DNA from: Lyngbya sp. CCAP 1446/10
GTDB taxonomy: Bacteria > Cyanobacteriota > Cyanobacteriia > Cyanobacteriales > Microcoleaceae
Reading direction: 5' to 3'
Length of the DNA: 64,000 nucleotides
Assembly: GCF_026130175.1 (NCBI RefSeq)
Contig: NZ_JAIGNI010000013.1
Span: forward strand, 48,394-112,393
This document shows positions 16,377 through 25,515 of this stretch, in pieces. Each line of letters begins with the position of its first letter. The first letter of the stretch is position 1. The notes under the pieces are model-generated. The model had not been told where the DNA came from, ran no database searches, and was given only the letters and a program-made list of their open reading frames with translations. Made by a program: the position numbers and the translations under genes.

Positions 16377-17465
16377 ATGGAAATAGGCGTCCCCAAGGAA
16401 ATCAAGGATTTGGAGTTTCGAGTCGGGCTCAGCCCCACCAGTGTCCGGGCTTGTTCGGACAAAGGCCACACAGTTTTTGTGGAAACGAATGCTGGTGCTG
16501 GGGCAGGTTTTACCGACGAGGACTACGTTCAAGCCGGGGCGAAGATTGTCTCCAAGGCTTCAGATGTCTGGAATCGGCAACTAATTGTTAAAGTTAAAGA
16601 ACCGCTGCCCGCTGAGTATCCGCTGATTGAAAAAGAGCAGTTGCTGTTTACATATTTGCACTTAGCAGCCGATCGTACATTAACCGAGCACTTAATCAGC
16701 AGCGGAGTCCAGGCCATCGCCTACGAAACCGTCGAACTCCCCGACAGGAAATTGCCGCTGCTAACGCCGATGAGCATTATTGCAGGGCGTTTGGCCATGC
16801 AGTTCGGTGCTCGGTTTCTGGAACGGCAGCAAGGCGGCAGAGGCGTACTTTTGGGCGGCGTAGCGGGGGTAAGACCGGGCAAAGTTGTGATTTTGGGCGG
16901 CGGAATCGTTGGCACAGAAGCAGCCCGTATTGCTGTCGGAATGGGCGCTAGAGTCCAGATTTTAGATGTAAATGTCGATCGACTCGCTTATCTAGAAACT
17001 CTGTTCGGTTCCAGAGTAGAATACCTCTACAGCAGTCCTTTGCAAATTGAAGCAGTTATCCCCGATGCTGATTTATTAATCGGTGCAGTTTTGGTGTTGG
17101 GCAAAAAAGCTCCGGTGTTGGTTTCTCGCGCATTTGTTGCCAAGATGCACCCCGGTTCTGTGATTGTTGACGTAGCCGTTGACCAAGGCGGCTGCGTGGA
17201 AACTTTGCGAGTAACTTCTCACACAAATCCTACTTATGTTGAGGAAGGAGTTGTGCATTACGGTGTACCAAATATGCCCGGTGCCGTGCCTTGGACTGCA
17301 ACTCAAGCTTTGAATAACAGCACTTTGCCTTATGTTTTGCAGTTGGCAAATAACGGGATTAAAGCTTTAGAAATTAATCCGAGTTTAGCGAAGGGATTGA
17401 ACGTGCAGAATCACCGATTGGTGCATCCGGCGGTGCGCGAGGTTTTCCCCGATTTGCCTGATTAA
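16377..17465 (+). CDS. ald: Alanine dehydrogenase
   Basis: Catalyses NAD-dependent reversible oxidative deamination of L-alanine to pyruvate and ammonium. I start at MEIGVPKEIKDLEFRVGLSP, the canonical N-terminus; an in-frame ATG at 16317 would add 20 residues and overlap the preceding terminator. The product is then 362 residues, the normal length. The substrate-binding Arg lies in EFRVGLSP and the next family block is ERQQGGRGVLLGGVAGV. The Rossmann NAD loop VILGGGIVGTEAARIAVGMG is at about 170-189. The C-terminal block VVHYGVPNMPGAVPWTATQA, with catalytic Asp in VDVAVDQGG, confirms the family. Confidence 0.96.
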   Translation: MEIGVPKEIKDLEFRVGLSPTSVRACSDKGHTVFVETNAGAGAGFTDEDYVQAGAKIVSKASDVWNRQLIVKVKEPLPAEYPLIEKEQLLFTYLHLAADRTLTEHLISSGVQAIAYETVELPDRKLPLLTPMSIIAGRLAMQFGARFLERQQGGRGVLLGGVAGVRPGKVVILGGGIVGTEAARIAVGMGARVQILDVNVDRLAYLETLFGSRVEYLYSSPLQIEAVIPDADLLIGAVLVLGKKAPVLVSRAFVAKMHPGSVIVDVAVDQGGCVETLRVTSHTNPTYVEEGVVHYGVPNMPGAVPWTATQALNNSTLPYVLQLANNGIKALEINPSLAKGLNVQNHRLVHPAVREVFPDLPD

Positions 17466-17476
17466 ATTTAAATCCT

Positions 17477-17538
17477 GTAGGGTGCGTCAGGTCGTAGTTT
17501 CTCGATTAATAAACTAACACTTTGCTGACGTACCCTAC
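17477..17538. repeat. GTAGGGTGCGTC inverted-repeat element, second copy
   Basis: GTAGGGTGCGTCAG and its near complement CTGACGTACCCTAC flank a short unrelated interior, 11 bp after the ald stop. It belongs with 1093-1156 and 32326-32355. The rest of the gap up to the tRNA holds AT-rich sequence, including likely promoter DNA for the tRNA, with no gene. Confidence 0.65.
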
Positions 17539-17783
17539 AAGATTACTAAATTTTGTAGTTATTGAATAGCCTGGTGCGTCGCTGTTAGATTGTCGCTCTT
17601 TCTTGAGGATCGAGGGTTAATGGCTGACACATAGGTAGCCGAGGTGAGAACTATCTGCCAAGACAATTTTAACATAATGGGCATGGGGCATTTAAATTAA
17701 TCGCATCCCCGAATTAAAATTTAATTGCAAAAAACACTTGACAGATTCCCGAAGATATGGGACAGTAGTGATTCGTGACCAAT

Positions 17784-17865
17784 GCGGAACTGGCGGAATT
17801 GGTAGACGCGCATGATTCAGGTTCATGTGGTGCAAGCCTTCCGGGTTCAAGTCCCGGGTTCCGCA
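17784..17865 (+). tRNA. tRNA-Leu (anticodon CAG)
   Basis: The acceptor stem GCGGAAC pairs with GTTCCGC at the 3' end. The anticodon arm has stem CATGA/TCATG around the loop TTCAGGT, giving anticodon CAG. The long variable arm TGGTGCAAGCCTT marks a class II tRNA, and the T-arm GGGTTCAAGTCCC is perfect. No CCA is encoded. Confidence 0.95.
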
Positions 17866-17939
17866 TTCCCAAGGCAGAAAAAAGTTTGGGGTTAACCCGA
17901 TACAGGCAATTAACCCCATTCGCTCTGCTGAATTAAACA

Positions 17940-18722
17940 ATGATTACAAGTATTCAAAATCCCCTAGTTAAAGAAGTCCGCAGGCTGCACAGCTCGAAGG
18001 GACGCAGGGAACAACAATTATTTTTACTCGAAGGGACGCATTTGCTGGAAGAAGCTTGCGCGGCAAAGTACCCGTTAGAAACAGTTTGCTGTACTCCCGA
18101 ATGGCTGGATCAGCACGAAAAACTGTGGGATCAAATTCTTAGTTTAGCCGATCGCACAGAATTAGTAAGTGCAAAAGTCTTAGAGTCGATCGCCACCACA
18201 GTTCAACCAGACGGCATTATCGCCACCGCACCCCGCACCGCCACCGCGCCCGCAGAAATCTCAAATTTAGGAATAGCCCTCGAAACCATCCAAGATCCCG
18301 GCAACTTAGGGGCGATCGTCCGTACGGCTGCGGCTGCTAATGCCGACGGTTTACTGCTGAGCGCAGACAGCGCAGATTTAGACCATCCAAAGGTGCTGCG
18401 CGCCTCAGCAGGAGCTTGGTTTAAACTGCCCATAGCTGTCACTCCAGATTTAACCGCCGAAGTCTCCAGGTACAAAAATCGGGGAATGCAAATATTAGCA
18501 ACCGTCGCCGACGCCAGTTTAACTTATTGGGAAGTAGATTTGCGAGTGCCAACTCTGATAGTTTTGGGTAACGAAGGTTCTGGATTGTCGCCAGAATTGA
18601 GAAGTTTGGCCGATCGACAAATCCAAATCCCCCTCAGTCGCAGTGTAGAATCATTAAATGTGTCGATCGCCTCTGCCCTAATCTTGTATGAAGCTCAACG
18701 GCAAAGAAGTCAGTCGATGTGA
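17940..18722 (+). CDS. TrmH/SpoU-family RNA 2'-O-methyltransferase
   Basis: A 260-residue SPOUT-fold enzyme that methylates ribose 2'-OH groups in rRNA or tRNA. An N-terminal substrate-binding domain (ITSIQNPLVKEVRRLHSSKG, then QQLFLLEGTHLLEEA) resembles the L30e-like domain of RlmB/TsnR. The three SPOUT motifs are visible: IQDPGNLGAIVRTAAAANAD (about 114-133), LIVLGNEGSGLSPEL and IPLSRSVESLNVSIASALIL. The C-terminal block forms the trefoil-knot SAM site. The exact RNA target cannot be told from sequence. It starts about 75 bp after tRNA-Leu. Confidence 0.9.
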   Translation: MITSIQNPLVKEVRRLHSSKGRREQQLFLLEGTHLLEEACAAKYPLETVCCTPEWLDQHEKLWDQILSLADRTELVSAKVLESIATTVQPDGIIATAPRTATAPAEISNLGIALETIQDPGNLGAIVRTAAAANADGLLLSADSADLDHPKVLRASAGAWFKLPIAVTPDLTAEVSRYKNRGMQILATVADASLTYWEVDLRVPTLIVLGNEGSGLSPELRSLADRQIQIPLSRSVESLNVSIASALILYEAQRQRSQSM

Positions 18723-18794
18723 GATTTGAGACTTCGATTTGAGATTTATCTGATGTCCGGTGGATTGACCTTTATCGCATCTGGCTATTTATTT

Positions 18795-20072
18795 ATGACT
18801 CATTTTGGTCTGATTTGTCCCGCATCAACTGGTCATCTCAACACTATGTTGCCCTTGGGGAAAGAACTGCACCGGCGAGGTCATCGCGTCACCCTATTCG
18901 GGATACTCGATGCTCAAACCAAGACACTAGCCGCAGGATTGGAATTTCAAGCGATAGGTGAATCTGAATATCCCCTTGGATCAGTAGCGCAAGTGCTTAC
19001 CCAGCTAGGAAAACTGAGCGGCATGACAGCATTGCGATATACCCTTAGCTGGATAGGGAAAACGGTGACCTTGTTTCTGCGAGAACTTCCGCCAGCATTG
19101 AAAGCCGCTGGCGTAGAAGCCTTGCTAATAGATCAAATTTCACCAGGCGCAGGGACGGTGGCAGATTTCCTGGGGATTCCCTTTGTTACCATTTGCAGTG
19201 CCGTAGTTGTGAATCGAGAAGCAACAATTCCGCCTTTTTTCACAACTTGGGGCTATAATCCGGCTTTGTGGTCAATATTGCGAAATCGAGCAGCTTATTC
19301 TTTTTTCGATCGCATGGCGCAACCAGTTCAAGATTTAATAGATGAATATCGCAGAGAGTGGAAGTTGCCTCTACAGTCACACCCCAATCAAGGTTATTCG
19401 CAACTGGCTCAAATCAGTCAACAGCCTGCTGAATTAGAATTTCCCCGCCAGCAGTTGCCCCAATGCTTCCATTTCACAGGGCCTTACCATAGCGCAACAG
19501 GTAGGCAAATCGCCGATTTCCCCTTTGAAAAGTTGACTGGGCAACCGTTGATTTATGCTTCAATGGGGACGATCCAAAATCGCCTATTAGAAACTTTTTA
19601 TAATATTGCTGAGGCTTGTGTGGGTTTAGATGCTCAATTAGTGATTTCTTTGGGCGGTTCAGCCACTCCCGACTCGCTGCCTAATTTGCCTGGTTCGCCG
19701 CTGGTTGTAGAATATGCACCGCAATTGGAATTGCTTCAAAAAGCTACACTTACTATTACCCATTGTGGCATGAATACTACCCTAGAATCTTTAACCAATG
19801 GTGTACCGATCGTAGCAATTCCAGTTACTAACGATCAACCCGGAATAGCAGCGCGTGTTGCTTGGACGGGTGCGGGTGAAGTCGTTCCCCTTGCTAAGTT
19901 GAACGTTTCTAGATTGCGAACTGCTGTTAAGCGGGTGCTGACGGAAGATGCTTATAAAAAGAATGCTTCCAGGTTACAAGCAGCTATTCGTGGGGCTGGT
20001 GGGGTTAGTCGGGCTATTGATATTGTGGAACAGGTGATATCTACAGGAAAAACTGTATTATTTCAAAAATAG
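18795..20072 (+). CDS. UGT/MGT-type glycosyltransferase, CrtX-like
   Basis: A GT1-family nucleotide-sugar transferase. I start at MTHFGLICPASTGHLNTMLP, which is the conserved family N-terminus; the frame opens 23 codons earlier at 18726, almost against the upstream stop, but those residues do not fit. The product is 425 residues. The sugar-donor motif is THCGMNTTLESLTNGVPIVA followed by IPVTNDQPGIAARVAWTGAG, close to the PSPG-like box. Overall it resembles zeaxanthin glucosyltransferase (CrtX) and macrolide glycosyltransferases. The acceptor is lipophilic by family knowledge but otherwise unknown. The acyltransferase gene follows about 100 bp downstream. Confidence 0.82.
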   Translation: MTHFGLICPASTGHLNTMLPLGKELHRRGHRVTLFGILDAQTKTLAAGLEFQAIGESEYPLGSVAQVLTQLGKLSGMTALRYTLSWIGKTVTLFLRELPPALKAAGVEALLIDQISPGAGTVADFLGIPFVTICSAVVVNREATIPPFFTTWGYNPALWSILRNRAAYSFFDRMAQPVQDLIDEYRREWKLPLQSHPNQGYSQLAQISQQPAELEFPRQQLPQCFHFTGPYHSATGRQIADFPFEKLTGQPLIYASMGTIQNRLLETFYNIAEACVGLDAQLVISLGGSATPDSLPNLPGSPLVVEYAPQLELLQKATLTITHCGMNTTLESLTNGVPIVAIPVTNDQPGIAARVAWTGAGEVVPLAKLNVSRLRTAVKRVLTEDAYKKNASRLQAAIRGAGGVSRAIDIVEQVISTGKTVLFQK

Positions 20073-20173
20073 AAAAACAGGAATTTTTCACCCTTAGTCA
20101 TCAGGCATTTGTATAATGGGCTTGAGCGCTGTGCGTAAGTCCTGATTATTTTACATTCTCCCATTCCACTAAT

Positions 20174-21499
20174 ATGAACATCCTAAATAGAAAACTTGGT
20201 CTGCTCGAAAATCTATTTGAAATTATCCACGAGTTGGGTGGAATGATCGATGTAAATGTTGCTAGAATCGAAGGTGAACTTACACCTGATATCCTGCAAC
20301 AGGCTCTCGATTTGATACAGAAGCGTCATCCAATGTTGCAAGTTCATATCGTTAATGCAGAAGATGGCAATTATTTTAAATCGGAAGGAACACCGAAAAT
20401 TCCTTTGCAGGTTATAGATAAGCAATCTGAGAATCAATGGATTGAGATTGCTGAAGAAGAATTGCACAAAAAATTCCCTGGTGGCACAAATCCTCTTTGT
20501 AGAGTGACGTTTATTCGTGCTGCTAAAAGTAACGAATTCAGTGAAATTATTGCCACATTTCATCACGCTATCATTGATGGTATGTCTTGCATGAATTTCA
20601 TCAATGAACTATTGTCCTATTGTCACAAAATTCCAGATGGAGAAAATATATCTGAAATCCCTACGATGAAACTTCTACCGCCACTAGAAGAGATGCTAAA
20701 CAGGAATCTCATCAGTCCAAATAACCTTGATGAAGCTGAACAAAAACCACTTCAAGAATTTCCCAAACCTCAGTTAATTATTGAAACCGAAGCACCTCCA
20801 AGTCAGCGACGCACAAATCTTGTGACTCGAATTTTCAGTAAAGAGATGACTCTAAGACTGAAAGAACGTTGTAAACAAGAACAAACTACCATACATGGTG
20901 CTTTATGTGCAGCAATGTTATTGGGAACAGCAAAAATTGCTTTTAAGGATACATCTCTGAGTTTATCCTGCGGCTCAAATGTAAGTTTAAGAAAGTCTTG
21001 TCAGCCTGAAATAACTCCTGAATCTATTGGTTGCTTTATCTCGATCGTGGAAGAAATTCACACCTTAGAAGAAAATACTACTTTTTGGGATTTGGCAAGG
21101 GAATGTAAATCAAAAATCAGTAAGTCCATTAGTCTAGGAATTCCGATAGCTCGTTTTTGTAATGAAAGTTTGCAATATGTAAATGAGGATATAATTATCC
21201 AACTTTCTAATCAGAATATGGGACGAAAAAATACAATAGAGATATCAAATCGTGGTCAATTTAATTTAGCCGACAAATATGGCGAATTAAAACTGAAAGA
21301 GTTATACTTTGCGACAGGACAGCATTGGCTTGGTGGTTCTTTTTGGTTAGGTGTAGTAACTTTCCATGAAGAGCTATTTTGTAGTTTTGCCCATGTAGTC
21401 CCTTTAGTAAGTGCTAAGACTGCACAATTGTTAGCAGATTCTTTTAGAGACACTGTTGAGCAAGCTTGTATATCGGAATCAAATCATAAAACAACTTGA
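20174..21499 (+). CDS. Condensation-domain acyltransferase (PapA5/WES-like)
   Basis: A 441-residue protein of the condensation-domain superfamily. The catalytic HHxxxDG motif is FHHAIIDGMSCMNFINELL, with His130, His131 and Asp135. An N-terminal block (TPDILQQALDLIQKRHPMLQ) is typical of this fold, and a DFGWG-like C-terminal segment is replaced by RGQFNLADKYGELK. It is a free-standing enzyme, not an NRPS module, and most resembles alcohol or phthiocerol acyltransferases such as PapA5. It probably acylates a hydroxyl on the product of the neighbouring glycosyltransferase; that pairing is inference. Codon usage is more AT-rich than in the flanking housekeeping genes. Confidence 0.72.
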   Translation: MNILNRKLGLLENLFEIIHELGGMIDVNVARIEGELTPDILQQALDLIQKRHPMLQVHIVNAEDGNYFKSEGTPKIPLQVIDKQSENQWIEIAEEELHKKFPGGTNPLCRVTFIRAAKSNEFSEIIATFHHAIIDGMSCMNFINELLSYCHKIPDGENISEIPTMKLLPPLEEMLNRNLISPNNLDEAEQKPLQEFPKPQLIIETEAPPSQRRTNLVTRIFSKEMTLRLKERCKQEQTTIHGALCAAMLLGTAKIAFKDTSLSLSCGSNVSLRKSCQPEITPESIGCFISIVEEIHTLEENTTFWDLARECKSKISKSISLGIPIARFCNESLQYVNEDIIIQLSNQNMGRKNTIEISNRGQFNLADKYGELKLKELYFATGQHWLGGSFWLGVVTFHEELFCSFAHVVPLVSAKTAQLLADSFRDTVEQACISESNHKTT

Positions 21500-21587
21500 T
21501 TAGCCTTTGAATCTAATTACACCATTGCTCACGGATTATTTTAACATCTTTAAAAACAATCGAGCTAGTTTTGAGAATTCCCTGATT

Positions 21588-22943
21588 TTAGGATCGCATC
21601 CCATTTGCAACCATCTTAACACCTTCTGACGGTCTTAATAGAAAGCCCCCACGAACCGGCTGCACAGGCTTAGTATTTGCAAGTTCCATCTGCCAACTAG
21701 ATAAAACTTTTGCCAGCACCACTTTCATTTCAAATTGGGCAAATGCCATGCCAATACAGCGCCGATTGCCGCCGCCAAAGGGAAAATACTCATAGGTGGC
21801 AAATTGACGCTCTAAAAAACGTTCTGGTTTAAACTGTTTTGGCTCAGGATATAAATCTTCCCGATGATGGGTGAGATAAATACAGGGAATTACCAAAGTA
21901 CCTGGTTCTAAACAATACCCCATGATTTCTAAAGGTGATTTCACAACTCGATTTAATGCCAACATTACTACTGGGTAAAGACGCTGTGTTTCTTGGCAAA
22001 CAGCATTCAAATATGGCAGCTTTAAAATGGCATTAGAATCTGGATTTTCACCCAGGGAATCTAATTCTTGCAGCAGTTTCTCGCGTACTTCTGGCAGATA
22101 GTGAATCCAGTATAATGCCCAGGCCAAAGAAGTCGCCGTAGTTTCGTGACCCGCAGCTAAGAGGGTAATCAACTCATCGCGTAATTCCACATTCGTCATC
22201 GCTTCACCAGCTTCATCACGAGCCGCCATCATCAAAGACAAAATATCAGTCCGAGAGGGATCTGGTTGTGCTTTGCGTTCCTGAATTTCAGCATAGATTA
22301 GATCGTCAATTTGCTGCTTTAACACTATGAACTTTCCCCAAGGACTCCACGCGCCTAAATCCTGTTGTAATGACGGAAAAAGTAGCATTAATCCCATCAC
22401 AAAAGGTTGTTTTGGATTCAGTATTTCGATCAGAAGTTCTTTAAGTTTTTCATAACGTAGCCCTTCCTCCAGACCAAATACAGCTTTTAAAATCACCTGA
22501 AAGGAGATTTCTTGCATGGAAGAAAGGACTGAAAAAGGTGCGCCGATCGCCCATTGCGCCGTCACTTGCTGAGTGATATCAGCAATTAACTCACCATAAG
22601 CCCGCATCCGTTCTCCATGCAAGGGAGGAGTCAACAGCTTGCGCTGGCGTTGGTGCGGTTCCCCCGCCAGAGCAAGCATTGATTGCTGTCCCAACAAAGG
22701 CGATTTAATACCCGCCGATTCCCCAGAGTCTAATTGTTTGGGATCGGTGCTAAAAATCTCCTGAATTGCCTGGGGGTTGCTAACGAATACTTGAGGCGTA
22801 AAAACAGGGCCAATGCGGAGGGTGAAAATATCACCATAGCTTTGGGAACAGGCTTCCATATATTCCAGAGGTTTAGTCATCCACTGGAATGTCTGTCTTA
22901 AGGGGGATGTTTCGGGGCCTTCAGGCAGTTTGTTGTAGGGCAT
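21588..22943 (-). CDS. Cytochrome P450, CYP110-like
   Basis: A 451-residue soluble P450 monooxygenase. The oxygen-activating I helix is LITLLAAGHETTATSLAWAL. The ExxR motif is QETQRLYPV, PERFLER follows, and the heme loop is YFPFGGGNRRCIGMAFAQFE with the axial Cys at about 397. The N-terminus (LPEGPETSPLRQTFQWMTKP) lacks a membrane anchor. CYP110 enzymes in cyanobacteria hydroxylate fatty acids, alkanes and terpenes. It is convergent with the acyltransferase gene and could act in the same lipid or isoprenoid glycoside pathway. A fragment of a second, related P450 lies upstream. Confidence 0.9.
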   Translation of the reverse strand: MPYNKLPEGPETSPLRQTFQWMTKPLEYMEACSQSYGDIFTLRIGPVFTPQVFVSNPQAIQEIFSTDPKQLDSGESAGIKSPLLGQQSMLALAGEPHQRQRKLLTPPLHGERMRAYGELIADITQQVTAQWAIGAPFSVLSSMQEISFQVILKAVFGLEEGLRYEKLKELLIEILNPKQPFVMGLMLLFPSLQQDLGAWSPWGKFIVLKQQIDDLIYAEIQERKAQPDPSRTDILSLMMAARDEAGEAMTNVELRDELITLLAAGHETTATSLAWALYWIHYLPEVREKLLQELDSLGENPDSNAILKLPYLNAVCQETQRLYPVVMLALNRVVKSPLEIMGYCLEPGTLVIPCIYLTHHREDLYPEPKQFKPERFLERQFATYEYFPFGGGNRRCIGMAFAQFEMKVVLAKVLSSWQMELANTKPVQPVRGGFLLRPSEGVKMVANGMRS

Positions 22944-23047
22944 TTTTTATTTATTTTAAAATTCTTTGTTTTAATAATAAACTATAGCATCTGTCCAAAT
23001 TTATGGTACATAACACCTAAACAGTCAGAAAATTTGTCAGCGATTAC

Positions 23048-23150
23048 TTACTGAGCAAATCCCATGCCAATAGAGCGCCGGTTGCCGCCACCAAAGGGAA
23101 AATATTGGTATGGGGAAAATTGCCGTTCCAGAAACCGCTCTGGTTTAAAC
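23048..23150 (-). pseudogene. C-terminal fragment of a second P450, heme Cys replaced
   Basis: The reverse strand reads EEFKPERFLERQFSPYQYFP then FGGGNRRSIGMGFAQ and a stop. It parallels the intact neighbour's FKPERFLERQFATYEYFP and FGGGNRRCIGMAFAQ. The axial heme ligand Cys is Ser here (TCT), the frame is closed by TGA just upstream, and everything before KPERF and after AFAQ is missing. It is a dead remnant of a tandem CYP110-like duplication. Confidence 0.8.
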
Positions 23151-23557
23151 TCCTCATCTCCCCCTCACCAGATCCTGACTGGTGTAGGTTTTTTGGTAAA
23201 CGTCTTATCCCATAAAAGTTTAAAATTTGTGCGAAACCAAAGCTTAAAACCGTTGCAATATCTAGGTTTGCAGTTTTTTTTTGCAAAAAACTTACACCTG
23301 TCATTCCCCCATTTCCCTCTCTGATATTTCCGGGATTTTGTTGAATACGATGCAACTGTGAAGCTAGTTTGCCGGTACTCTCGTACCAACAGTGCAGGCT
23401 TGCAAGAAATAAATGTGAAGAAATGTAGCCAAGCGCTCTCACAAATGTTAAGATTCTTAACACAAGTAGTATTTTGCACCCCCCAACCAAAACCTAACCT
23501 GAGACGGTGCTGAGTGGGAGTAGCAGCTAGCTACCATAAAACGAAGCCTCTTTAAAT
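23151..23557. other. Intergenic region upstream of the sigma factor
   Basis: No gene is supported. It is AT-rich with T/A runs near 23270-23295 and contains the 15 bp palindrome GTTAAGATTCTTAAC at 23447-23461, a possible operator or promoter-proximal element for the sigma gene. Short ORFs here have composition and length expected by chance. Confidence 0.5.
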
Positions 23558-23633
23558 GGAAGGAAAGCGCAAATCCCCGCCCGCTTTCCTTCCTTACTAA
23601 AACTAAAGGTTTGCGGTAGTCGCAAACCTTTAG
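23558..23633 (+). promoter_or_regulatory. Two consecutive perfect hairpins in the sigma-factor leader
   Basis: The first stem is GGAAGGAAAGCG (23558-23569) with CGCTTTCCTTCC (23582-23593), 12 bp, loop 12 nt. The second is CTAAAGGTTTGCG (23603-23615) with CGCAAACCTTTAG (23621-23633), 13 bp, loop GTAGT. The second ends 28 bp before the sigma-factor ATG. Neither is followed by a T-run, so they look like leader structures rather than terminators. Confidence 0.65.
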
Positions 23634-23661
23634 AGGCAAAGATCCTCAGCGGGAAAAGCTC

Positions 23662-24621
23662 ATGAAAACTCTTAAGTCCTCAGATACAGATTCTGTTCGT
23701 GCTTACTTGCGGGAAATCGGCCGCGTTCCCTTGTTGACCCATGAGCAAGAAATACTCTACGGGAAACAGGTACAGCGATCGGCGGCACTGCATCAGGAGA
23801 AAAAGATTTTAGCCGAAGAGTTAGGCCGCGACCCGACGGCGGCTGAATGGGCACAGGCAGTCGGGCTGTCTGAGGCACAGTTGCAGCGGACGATCGACCA
23901 CGGGGACAGGGCAAAGCGCCAAATGGTGGAAGCAAATCTCCGCCTGGTAGTGTCTGTCGCCAAAAAATATATCAAGCGCAACGTAGATTTACTCGACCTC
24001 ATTCAGGAAGGGACGATCGGGATGCAGCGGGGAGTCGAAAAATTTGACCCGACAAAGGGCTACAGATTTTCAACTTATGCTTATTGGTGGATTCGTCAAG
24101 CAATTACGCGGGCGATCGCCGAAAAAGGTCGCACCATCCGCCTGCCGATCCACATTACCGAAAAACTCAACAAAATTAAAAAAGCTCAGCGCCAGCTAGC
24201 TCAAGAGCTCGGCCGCGCGGCTACTTCTGCCGAGTTGGCTGCCGAGTTAGATTTGACTCCCAAGCAAATTCGCGAATATCTCGATCGCGCGCGCCTACCA
24301 CTTTCCCTGGACTTGCGCGTGGGAGACAATCAAGATACTGAGTTGGGGGATTTGTTGGAAGATACGGGTACTACTCCAGAAGATTTTGCCCTGCAATCTT
24401 CCCTGCGGACTGACTTAGACCAACTGATGGCGGAACTGACTCAGCAACAGCGAGATGTGCTAGCCTTGCGGTTCGGTTTAGAAGACGGTCAAACCTTAAC
24501 TTTGGCAAAAATAGGTGATCGACTCAACATCAGTCGGGAACGGGTGCGGCAAATCGAACGGGAAGCATTGACCAAACTCCGCAAGCGCAAGCAAGATATC
24601 AACGATTATCTCGCCAGCTAG
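23662..24621 (+). CDS. Group 2 RNA polymerase sigma-70 factor
   Basis: A 319-residue alternative sigma factor of the RpoD-like, non-essential group 2 class (SigB/SigC/SigD/SigE type) that cyanobacteria use for stress, light and nitrogen responses. Region 1.2 is [20 protein letters not shown]. Region 2 has [30 protein letters not shown] and the -10 binding [20 protein letters not shown]. Region 3 follows with [20 protein letters not shown], and region 4.2 ends [20 protein letters not shown]. There is no long acidic region 1.1, which separates it from SigA. A strongly structured leader precedes it. Which subgroup it belongs to is not resolved here. Confidence 0.93.
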   Translation: MKTLKSSDTDSVRAYLREIGRVPLLTHEQEILYGKQVQRSAALHQEKKILAEELGRDPTAAEWAQAVGLSEAQLQRTIDHGDRAKRQMVEANLRLVVSVAKKYIKRNVDLLDLIQEGTIGMQRGVEKFDPTKGYRFSTYAYWWIRQAITRAIAEKGRTIRLPIHITEKLNKIKKAQRQLAQELGRAATSAELAAELDLTPKQIREYLDRARLPLSLDLRVGDNQDTELGDLLEDTGTTPEDFALQSSLRTDLDQLMAELTQQQRDVLALRFGLEDGQTLTLAKIGDRLNISRERVRQIEREALTKLRKRKQDINDYLAS

Positions 24622-24849
24622 CTAGATTCGGGATTGTGCGATCGGGACGCACCAGATCGCCATTCCCCAATCTAAAATAGTAAAAACCGCCGCCTTTGAT
24701 TCGGTTGTGCCCACTTGGTTGCTGCGACTGTCCTGCTACATTAGTAAATACTTAGTAATAAAGATCAACAGCGATCGGATCAGGTAAGGGTTATTTAATT
24801 TCACCGCCCGCATCTAAAATAACAAGCTGTCTCTGAAACGGAGGTACTC

Positions 24850-25191
24850 GTGAGTAATTCATCTAATAAATCCCCAGAATTCTTTGAAGAAGATGGAGAA
24901 AATGCCAATTTATTATGGCAATACGTGCAGTCAATGGCTCCCGACACTGTTTCTCAGTTGTCTAAACCGACTTCTCATGAAGTGTTTCAAGTAATGGAGC
25001 GAAATATTGTCGGACTCTTGGGGAATTTGCCTTCGGAACACTTCGGGGTGACAGTAACTACCAGTCGCGAACATTTGGGTAGATTGCTCGCCTCGGCTAT
25101 GATTAGTGGTTATTTTCTCAAAAATGCCGAACAGCGCATGACTTTTGAAAAGTCTATACAAGCCAGTGAGAGACACGGCTCGGAAGATTAG
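24850..25191 (+). CDS. DUF760 family protein
   Basis: A 113-residue cyanobacterial/plastid protein of unknown function. The GTG start at 24850 is supported by GGAG about 7 bp upstream. Family blocks are ANLLWQYVQSMAPDTVSQLS and VFQVMERNIVGLLGNLPSEH, then FGVTVTTSREHLGRLLASAM and ISGYFLKNAEQRM. Plant DUF760 proteins are chloroplast-located and have been linked to protein turnover; no function should be read across from that. It is followed by an intrinsic terminator, so it is likely a single-gene transcript. Confidence 0.88.
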   Translation: MSNSSNKSPEFFEEDGENANLLWQYVQSMAPDTVSQLSKPTSHEVFQVMERNIVGLLGNLPSEHFGVTVTTSREHLGRLLASAMISGYFLKNAEQRMTFEKSIQASERHGSED

Positions 25192-25223
25192 TCGATTATT
25201 AACATTTAAGTTGTACAAATGTC

Positions 25224-25249
25224 AAGCCCCCTTCGTAAGATGGGGGCTT
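25224..25249 (+). terminator. Intrinsic terminator after the DUF760 gene
   Basis: Stem AAGCCCCC / GGGGGCTT around a 10 nt loop (TTCGTAAGAT), followed by AATATTTTA. It lies 33 bp after the DUF760 stop. Confidence 0.7.
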
Positions 25250-25263
25250 AATATTTTAGATTT

Positions 25264-25415
25264 TATAGCAGTTGACAGTGGACAGTTGACAGTTGACAGT
25301 TGATAGCTTGCCGATAGTTGGGTTGCACAGTACGGAAATCAAACGGTTGATGCTATGGGATCTCGGATCTATTCATGAGGTTATTTATGTCCTCACCCCT
25401 GTGGCGATTGTTATA
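25264..25415 (+). mobile_element. TATAGCA-ended composite repeat, copy A
   Basis: A 152 bp unit bounded by TATAGCAG and TTGTTATA. It opens with a GTTGACAG(TG) minisatellite and then carries a core containing TCTATTCATGAGGTTATTTA followed by TGTCCTCACCCCTGTGGCGA. Copy B lies at 30698-30825 on the opposite strand with the same order of parts, and a diverged copy C at 25925-26090. It is followed at 25466-25506 by an ATTACCAATTAGCA minisatellite that runs up to mutT. It encodes no credible protein. Confidence 0.65.
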
Positions 25416-25515
25416 GATTGTTGATTTATTAAATAATTGAATAATTGTTGATATTATTACTAAATTAGCAATTACCAATTAGCAATTACCAATTAGCAAT
25501 TACCAGTTTCCAAAT

